This document shows, piece after piece, positions 57,623 through 64,000 of a stretch of 64,000 nt of DNA. The notes under the pieces were generated by a model. It did no database searches. It saw only the letters and a list, made by a program, of their open reading frames with translations, and was not told the origin of the DNA. The DNA comes from Rhexocercosporidium sp. MPI-PUGE-AT-0058. Taxonomy: Eukaryota; Ascomycota; Leotiomycetes; Helotiales. The stretch covers positions 2,170,001 through 2,234,000 of the forward strand of contig JAGTJL010000001.1 in the NCBI GenBank assembly GCA_020746875.1, given 5' to 3'. The position numbers and the translations under genes are program-made. The number at the start of each line of letters is the position of its first letter. The first letter of the stretch is position 1.

Positions 57623-59273
57623 CTAGAGCCTCGCTCTCGCCCATGGCGCACAATCACCCCAACCTCCAAACCCAATGACAACAATACCTAATTCACCGAG
57701 GGCTACGGATACCGTGCTTCCTCCGACGAGGATGTTTCCGCCGCTGGTCAAGGGTTGTCCACCAATAATCACCCCTCCACCGCCCGCAGCCAAAAGGGTA
57801 TGCTAATTAGACCCAATCGTGATAAATGAACTTAGAAGCGCGATGCCCATGATATTTGCGATCACCCCGCCGATGGCATCTGAAATCGTACTCGCCGTAG
57901 AAATATATTTCGAGAATTTAGCCGGGCTGATGGGCGAGGTTCCCTTCTTTGGATATGGAAGAATGTGCGCCTTCGGGCTATAGAAACCTGTTCGTACATT
58001 TTCCCCCTAGCTCGTTGCGATTGGCTCACCAGGAGATGGTATGCTCTGCTCTGAGGAACCGGGAAGATCTGGAATGGTGATCGTGGATATGGACAGCGGC
58101 GAAGGCCCCTGAGAAGGTGTTGGGGGTGAGGGAAGGCTTGTCAGCTGCTGATGGACCGTATCTTGACTATTGGAAGACTGACTGCCTGCAATAGGTAGCG
58201 AAATGGAGATTCGGGTATCTGGTAGAGATGTATCACTAGGCCAGTTATCTTGAGCCTCAGAAGACGCTGGCTTGGGCTATCAAAAGGTGCGGCAGCTGCA
58301 GTTGCCGCGACACTCGCCGAATATGCAAGCTGGCAAAGATTAGTAGCTTCCGTTGAGTCTAAACTGCTTGACGTGACCTCGAATAGCGATAAGTGCGGAT
58401 GTAGCGGAGGTATAAAAGTTCCAGTTTGTGTTGGGACATCCAAAAATTTCGAGAAAGTTAAGGTGCTGAGGAAAGAGCTAGCCGGTGCCGCTTCAATGGT
58501 AGTAGTAGTTTTGGGGATTTGAGAGTTTGGTGCCTCTACACTCATGATGACAAGACAGAGACATATTTTCGTCCCAGAAAGGGCCGAGTACAGAAGCTAG
58601 CACCCGAATTCAATTTGCTATGCATTTACGGAAGCTGGGTAGGTTACGAGAATTACTTGAGCATGAGGGTTATTGGGGTTGCCGTGGTTGTCCAAAGCAA
58701 AAGTTACTTTATCACACTTCGAAGACTTCGAACGGTTGGGTGGGCTGAATGTGGTCATGGTAGATACATCTGCCGTGATGGTAATCTAGATGGTACTTGA
58801 ATTTGTACTCCTTTCATCTTGTTCAGCGTTGAAAGTGTATGTGAGGATGCGATCTCGGAAAACTTACGAGTTATAGGCTGTCGTGAATGTAGTCTCGATC
58901 ATGTCTTCTTGTGGCGGGTCGCCTCCATTCCTAAAAGGTGGAATGGTCGCCATGTCGCGTCTTCTCAGCGATAATGATGAACCGATCATGAGAAACGTTT
59001 CTTCGTCAAGAGTGCAGATCATTATGCCGGGAATAATTAGTGTACAGAACCTTTTCAGACCACCTCGCAGACCCACTACCTACTGTAAAATGTCGCAGCT
59101 GCAAATAAAGGTGTCTGTGTAGAAGTTAAGATATTGGTGGAGTTCGAGTAATTGTATGTTACGAGACACTAGCAATATATCTAGTCAGAATCTTGGTAGG
59201 AGAGTGTCTCACTTACGCCATGAACTCTAGTCATGATTGATAAAAACACGAGAGCCAAACTGGATTTGGCCAT
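57623..59273 (-). pseudogene. Decayed secreted-protein gene (Ser/Pro-rich, with VIIGGQPLTSGG-type repeats)
   Basis: The minus strand starts ATG at 59271-59273 with a signal peptide (MAKSSLALVFLSIMTRVHG) directly followed by a GTAAGT donor. Coding-like pieces follow in several frames: DEETFLMIGSSLSLRRRDMA near 58.95 kb, CDKVTFALDNHGNPNNPHAQ near 58.7 kb and a Ser/Thr/Pro-rich stretch (TIPDLPGSSEQSIPSPGEP). A C-terminal module, GGGVIIGGQPLTSGGNILVG then VALGELGIVVIG, resembles the repeated VTIGGQTLxPGG unit of fungal extracellular proteins. In-frame stops occur (for example TAG after EPIATS near 58010 and TAG after FITIGSN near 57800). Exon structure was not resolved. Confidence 0.5.
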
Positions 59274-59592
59274 TTGGGTAGTTGTTGAAAACGTCCTAGG
59301 AACGCAAGCAAGCAGAAGAAACTGGATTGTGAGCAACGGTGGTCGAGCACGCTTTTAAGAGAGAACACACATCTGAAAGAAGAAGCTCATTGCCCACGGG
59401 ACTCTAAATCTACTGCTGGTCGAGGGTACGATGGTACTCCGCCCTATGTACCACTTGATTGATGCAAATTCCTTGGTTCCACGTGTGCGTAACTGCTTTC
59501 CCATGTTTGCGAACTAGCGACAAATCCACTGATCTAATCATTTTCGGGCAATGAACAACTAGAAGTTTTAGTGGCAATAAGTTTAGAAGAAC

Positions 59593-60580
59593 AAGCGCCT
59601 ACGAGGTGCCTCGTTCTCATTCGATGACGATGATTCCAGGCCATTGACCGTGAGAATTCAAGCTATTCGGGCAAAAGATACATTCAAGGGAACGATATCG
59701 TTGTTACCATCCGGAATTCTGACTCTGATTGACTCGACGGTCCCTGAGATCTGGCTCCCACTATCGTCTTGTTTGGTGTCCTTGACAACATTTGGCCTGC
59801 AGTACGATCCGCACACTGATCGGTATCTGGTGAACGGAACGATAAACTCCAAATTATCATTCAAACTAGGAAATCCAGCAGGGGAATCACCAATTTCGTT
59901 GCCGTATGGGTGATTTAATGTGAAGGCATCATGGCTCATATACGACAATGCTGCTGACTACTTCCTGCTGAGGAGAGCCGTAAAGGAATCACAAGACGCC
60001 CTGGACAGAGATTCTGGCGAGAAGCGTGAGTCGGACGAGATCTAGAGACGAAATGCGGCGAATACTGACAATAGGCAGATATGTGATCGCCGACTACGAA
60101 CGATCAGATTTCTCTGTGCAGCGAAAGGAACCGCCCAGCCTCAGCCTGCCTGACCCTGTTAATAAGAGAGGCGGAACTCCACTTTGTTTAGGCGAAGGCA
60201 GGTTGGTCAAGACTAAAGGCCTGTGAGGCAGGCTACAGGGAAAGGTTATAAGGTAAAGGCAAGCAGGCTAGCGAGGCTAAAGAATAGAAAGAAAATCGCG
60301 TAATTTCCGAAGGGTTAGTCAAGGATCTTTGAACCAAAACACCTTTAATCATCCTTTTTGCCTAGCATCGGCCTTCTTGTCCTCTCGGTAAGATAGGCGA
60401 ATCACGTCAAGTCAATTAGGATAGGCAGGCTAGTCAAAAAATCTTCGAGATTTAGGCGGAGGCGGGCTGATTTCGGGCTGGGCAAAGTCATACGCTGTCT
60501 CAGTGTCACAATGTCCCTTCAAAGAAAACAGGCTACAAGACCTCGTCGTGATAGTCCTAACAGTCGCCGAGGTAGCATGA
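59593..60580 (+). pseudogene. Aspartyl protease (A1-like) C-terminal fragment, interrupted by MITE
   Basis: Only the C-terminal lobe is readable: SRPLTVRIQAI, SLLPSGILTLIDSTVPEIWL (the second Asp motif, DST), YDPHTDRYLVNGTINSKL, then TGA at 59911-59913 within LPYG-stop-FNVKASWLIYDNAADYF. A GT..AG intron (60026-60074) leads to RYVIADYERSDFSV. There the MITE copy B is inserted at 60119. After the element and one duplication copy, the same frame continues FSVSQCPFKENRLQDLVV to TGA at 60578. The N-terminal lobe with the first catalytic Asp is absent upstream. It is dead as a protease. Confidence 0.75.
60119..60497. mobile_element. hAT-like MITE, copy B (379 bp), in aspartyl protease relic
   Basis: The left end CAGCGAAAGGAACCGCCC matches the right end of copy A read inward (CAGCGTAATAAATCGCCC), so this copy is inverted relative to A. 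The right end reads inward CAGCGTATGACTTTGCCC. Flanking 8-bp duplications are tctctgtg (60111-60118) and tctcagtg (60498-60505), 7 of 8 identical. Internally, gtaatttccgaag (60300-60312) corresponds to cttcagaaattac (45218-45230) of copy A on the other strand. No ORF. Confidence 0.85.
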
Positions 60581-61051
60581 ATGATTTTGGATTTAATGTG
60601 TAAGGTGAAGAGGTTGTGAGATTGTACGGAGACTGAGACAAGAACCACAGCTCTGCAAGTACTTGCGGCAAAACCCCGGCATCTAGATTCCAGTACCACG
60701 CTAGGCTAACCCAGTTACCCCGCCGCATCTAGACCAAGAAATTTGAGGCTACTAAGATCACATGCACGCTATATTACGCACCTTCATACGCTGCATCCCA
60801 TCACTTGATATTAAGACGGACCGAATTGAATACCGGTAGCCGAAGCAGTATTTACTTACGAAGATCATGGTGGCAAACTAGGCAAGGCACAGTCAACAGC
60901 GTGCCTACCAAGAGCTAAAATCTTTATATGCGCATATAAATCCCCGCCAGAAGCCCCTTTAATAAACATTAGGAACTGCACTGCATATCAATATCCATGT
61001 TTAACCCCCATTTCAGACCAAAACCATTAAAACAAGCTCACTAGCGCCAAA
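60581..61051. other. Intergenic, WW gene promoter
   Basis: No gene. It contains the TATA box at 60935-60940 upstream of the WW-domain gene. Confidence 0.5.
60935..60940 (+). promoter_or_regulatory. TATA box of WW-domain gene
   Basis: TATAAA in gcatataaatccc, 112 bp before the ATG at 61052. Confidence 0.45.
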
Positions 61052-61351
61052 ATGTCAACCCTATCCCCTCCTTCCTCAACCTCCAACGGTACCCTTCCAG
61101 ACGGCTGGGTCCGGGGCAACACCTCCACAAACCAGCAATTCTGGTTTCACGCCGCCACAAACATTAAGACCTACTACGATCCCCGCCAGCCAAATCCTCA
61201 TTGTGGTGGTTTCGCACCTATTCCCGTTGAGGGAGCACCGTTGCCTGATGGGTGGGAGGTTGTGGGAAGGGAGGTTGATGGGAGGAAGGATGTTGTGTAC
61301 TTAGATCATAATACGCATACGAGCTCAAATATTAATCCGAGGAGTGGATAG
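61052..61351 (+). CDS. Small tandem WW-domain protein, 99 aa
   Basis: Protein-interaction module protein for Pro-rich ligands. Domain 1 (about 15-48) starts LPDGWVRGNTSTNQQFWF and ends with TYYDPRQP, where Tyr replaces the second Trp. Domain 2 (about 65-99) starts LPDGWEVVGREVDGRKDVVY, keeps LDHNTHT, and has SSNINPR where the second Trp and hydrophobic residue are expected. The unusual second binding positions suggest weak or altered ligand binding. Single exon with its own TATA box. It ends 154 bp from the convergent coiled-coil gene. Confidence 0.75.
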   Translation: MSTLSPPSSTSNGTLPDGWVRGNTSTNQQFWFHAATNIKTYYDPRQPNPHCGGFAPIPVEGAPLPDGWEVVGREVDGRKDVVYLDHNTHTSSNINPRSG

Positions 61352-61505
61352 AGGGAGTTGAATGGAGGAACAAGGGAAAGTAAATTGTGATATGTGATGT
61401 GGGGGATAAATTTGTCGAGAGCGTGGAGCACTGAATTTGATACAACCATCCCCGACTCCTCTGCTTGAGAAATAATAAATGGAACAATATGTAGCAATAA
61501 GTTTC

Positions 61506-63923
61506 TTACATCTCAACACCCATCGTCTCATCTTCCTCTCCTTCTTCTAGAAAACCCAAACCGCTATCGTACCGACGCCGCTTCTTCCCACTCTTGCCTG
61601 TACTAGATCTTCTAGCTAACGATGCATCAAACATACCGCCCTTCCTCACAAGACCCCCTCCTTCCGTAGCCCGCGGCGTACTTGAACTTACCCCCACAGA
61701 ACTGGATCTCCTCTGCGCTGAAGCACCAACCACCTCATCACACTCCACAAACCCCTTTCCCATCTCCTCCGCCCGTCCAAGCTGCCTCAACATATCCCTA
61801 ACCACGAACCGACCCCGTTCGGCCCTCTCCCTAACCTCCTTGTTCTCCTTCCTTAAAGAGAGGATAGTAGCATGCGCACTCTTCAAGGCCTCGTTGACTC
61901 TTTCGATCTCACCTCTCAACTCCGAGACCTTCGCATCACGAAGAGCAAGGGCTGATCCATGAGCAAGTTCGCGGTGTTGAACGCTAGCCTTCAAAGCAGC
62001 GATGGTAGTATCTCGCTCTTCGACATCAGCTGAAGTCAAAGACGACAGATTGGCGATTTGTGCTACCGCTGCATCACGCTCCGCCGTCATATCGGCATGC
62101 ATAGTCGTCAGACTAGAGAGTTGAGACTGCATATCCGCGGCAGCTTCGAGAGCAGCACCCAGTCTTCTCTCCAGTTCTGGCAAGAGCATCTCATTTCCCT
62201 CGTTCACCGTCTTCGTGACATCATGCTGCGCGACCTCGTTGTTGAGTCTAGCTTGTAGCTCTTCCATCTCGCATCTCAAGCCCTGCTCGCTTGCCCGTGC
62301 CTCATTCTCCACTCGGGAGATCAATGTTTCGAGACTGGACACTTCAGTTCTGTATCCTTCCAACGCAGCACGCAATCTCTCGCTGTCAGTTTCCCTCTCC
62401 CTGACCTCCTCACGAAGTGAAGTAACCACCGTGGTTGCGTGAGTGAGGTCGTTCTTCATGCTCTCCATGACGCTCACACGATCATTGAGTTGTTGTCTCA
62501 GTAAAACTTCTTGCTCATGGTACTGATCGATACTCTCATCCCTATCCTTAACCTTCTCTACCAGCACTCTAACCCGACTGACCAATAAGCCGAGCAGTTT
62601 CTCGTTTTCAAATCCCTCGGCTACTTCGCCTGGAGTGAGATACTCGAGATCGAGCCGTGCTTGCCGGAATTGCTTCCCGATATTCTCGAGCGCTTCGTCG
62701 GGATTTGTGGCTGCGAAGCCGAGATTTGTGATCTCGTTGGAGAGTGCGGAGAACGCTGTGCTGTGTTCAAGGGCTTGGGATTGCGTGAGTGCGAGCTGGG
62801 TGAGCACTGTGTCGAGTGCCGAGTCAAGGGTGCTGTGATCGCGAGATTCGTTCACTGGGATGAACTCAGATAACTTCTCGGCGAGGCGTGTCGCGTTATC
62901 TTCATTAAATGCGACGGCGGAAGTGAGTTTTGCGATCTCGGCTTGCAAGGACTGGAGTTGTGACTTCAATTCCACGTTTTCGGGATCCGGGATGGGCAAA
63001 CTGGCTTGAATGCCTGCGCTCATAGAGCACACGGATTTGCACGGCGTGTTGGGCATAGTTGATGGTGGAGATAGGAAGGAAGTGTTGAGACGCGTTGGTG
63101 TGGTCATTAACTCGTCATTCCCTGTCATGTCCTCAAAGTCTTCGTCGTAATTCGTGATCATCATATCATTGTCATCCTCATAATTATATGGATCCCTCGC
63201 GGCCAAGGTCCAATTATTGCGGTCATCGATCGTGTCCGAATCCAACTCTCTTCGACTGAGTTCCTCCTTGAGATGTCGGATCTCCTGCTCCAGCTCTTGG
63301 ACTTTGCTGCTGAGTGTCGTGTTTGTCGTTATCGATCCCCCGGATTCACCCTCGATTTGGCTGGCGATATCTTGTTCGTCTCGCATACTCTGGACTTCCA
63401 GATCTTTGAGTGCCAACTCGCTCTTCAACTTCTCAACCTCAGACTTTCTCCCTCTAGCCTCAACCCTCTTATCGAACTCAATGATATTTATCTCCTCGCT
63501 CAATCCATTCCGCTTGATCCTTCTCTTGACCCTTCCCTCCAACACCTGCCTCAGCGGCGCAAATTGTAATGTCCCCGACGCAGGCTCGACTTCGTACCCC
63601 GCTCTATTCCACAGCTTGGCAGGCGTAGATTGTCGACGTTTGGACTTTGGTGTAGAGAGAGATGTGCGTCGTATAAAAGGTGTAAGGCCTGAAGAGGCAT
63701 AGTCGGATTCGATGGCTAGCCCTGGGTCTGAGAAGCGGACTTTCTTCTTCGTGCGTTTTGGCGTTTGGGGCGGTGTCGCAATCCCGTGAGGATGAGTTGG
63801 TGCAGATTGGGAATTGCTTCGTGAACGTGAGGTTAGTCTTACGCTGCTACGGCGTTTGCGGCGGACGGCAATAGGTCTGTCGTCGTCGACGATGATTGTT
63901 GAGTCGTTGTTGAGGTCGGCCAT
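61506..63923 (-). CDS. Large coiled-coil protein, 805 aa
   Basis: Single exon. The N-terminus is basic and Ser-rich with nuclear-localisation-like patches (VRRKRRSSVRLTSRSRS, PKRTKKKVRFSDPG, STPKSKRRQSTPAKLW). The middle and C-terminal parts are long heptad-rich coiled coils with repeated Leu, Glu and Arg (VEKLKSELALKDLEVQSMRD, KVQELEQEIRHLKEELSRRE, LRKENKEVRERAERGRF), separated by an acidic linker. The C-terminus has RRSSTGKSGKKRRRYDSG. No enzyme domain. The layout suits a spindle, nuclear-envelope or chromatin scaffold, but that is an inference and I cannot name it. Confidence 0.82.
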   Translation of the reverse strand: MADLNNDSTIIVDDDRPIAVRRKRRSSVRLTSRSRSNSQSAPTHPHGIATPPQTPKRTKKKVRFSDPGLAIESDYASSGLTPFIRRTSLSTPKSKRRQSTPAKLWNRAGYEVEPASGTLQFAPLRQVLEGRVKRRIKRNGLSEEINIIEFDKRVEARGRKSEVEKLKSELALKDLEVQSMRDEQDIASQIEGESGGSITTNTTLSSKVQELEQEIRHLKEELSRRELDSDTIDDRNNWTLAARDPYNYEDDNDMMITNYDEDFEDMTGNDELMTTPTRLNTSFLSPPSTMPNTPCKSVCSMSAGIQASLPIPDPENVELKSQLQSLQAEIAKLTSAVAFNEDNATRLAEKLSEFIPVNESRDHSTLDSALDTVLTQLALTQSQALEHSTAFSALSNEITNLGFAATNPDEALENIGKQFRQARLDLEYLTPGEVAEGFENEKLLGLLVSRVRVLVEKVKDRDESIDQYHEQEVLLRQQLNDRVSVMESMKNDLTHATTVVTSLREEVRERETDSERLRAALEGYRTEVSSLETLISRVENEARASEQGLRCEMEELQARLNNEVAQHDVTKTVNEGNEMLLPELERRLGAALEAAADMQSQLSSLTTMHADMTAERDAAVAQIANLSSLTSADVEERDTTIAALKASVQHRELAHGSALALRDAKVSELRGEIERVNEALKSAHATILSLRKENKEVRERAERGRFVVRDMLRQLGRAEEMGKGFVECDEVVGASAQRRSSSVGVSSSTPRATEGGGLVRKGGMFDASLARRSSTGKSGKKRRRYDSGLGFLEEGEEDETMGVEM

Positions 63924-64000
63924 TGTGGAGTGCGGTGCGGCGGGGTAATCTCCGAATTTGTTTTTACAATATTAAAAGTCGTTCTCCCAACACTCGTTGG

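Overview
This window reads as nuclear DNA of a filamentous ascomycete (Pezizomycotina; the gene set fits a leotiomycete, which is inference). Genes are monocistronic and lie on both strands. Many carry 45-130 bp spliceosomal introns with GT..AG ends and CTGAC/CTAAC-like branch points. Typical fungal families are present: Zn2Cys6 transcription factors, a HET-domain gene, MFS sugar transporter, P450, SDR and secreted cysteine-rich proteins. No bacterial operons, CRISPR arrays, rRNA or convincing tRNA genes were seen. Exon coordinates were worked out by hand from splice signals and reading-frame continuity.

1-35.6 kb is mostly intact housekeeping and accessory sequence: CCT7 chaperonin (cut by the window start), a Zn2Cys6 regulator, a cysteine-rich surface protein with a C-terminal membrane anchor, an MFS sugar transporter, a small unknown gene that may be broken, a glutathione transferase, a secreted beta-helix protein, a disordered acidic protein, COX20 divergent from POL2 (DNA polymerase epsilon catalytic subunit, about 2227 aa), a P450, a small mitochondrial-like protein and an SDR. 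A fungal membrane-protein gene at 26.1-29.2 kb is decayed (three in-frame stops and a frameshift).

36-61 kb is a decay and transposon-rich compartment. It holds a carboxylesterase pseudogene with a damaged nucleophile elbow, a second Zn2Cys6 regulator, a predicted His/Cys papain-like-fold protein, two small secreted cysteine-rich candidates and a membrane-anchored lectin-like propeller protein. It also holds three hAT-type elements, each with 8-bp target duplications. One is a 3009-bp hAT element with a degenerate transposase, inserted in the coding region of a HET (heterokaryon incompatibility) gene with a perfect 8-bp duplication. The other two are 379-400 bp hAT-like MITEs of a single family; one of them is inserted in an aspartyl-protease pseudogene. 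Stops in the transposase are all TAA or TAG where CAA or CAG would be natural, the pattern expected of RIP-type CpA to TpA mutation.

61-64 kb returns to intact genes: a tandem WW-domain protein and a large coiled-coil protein, convergently arranged. No metabolic cluster was found. The most notable structures are the transposon-disrupted HET gene, the paired MITEs whose removal restores a host reading frame, and a probable GC-AG intron inside a zinc-cluster domain.
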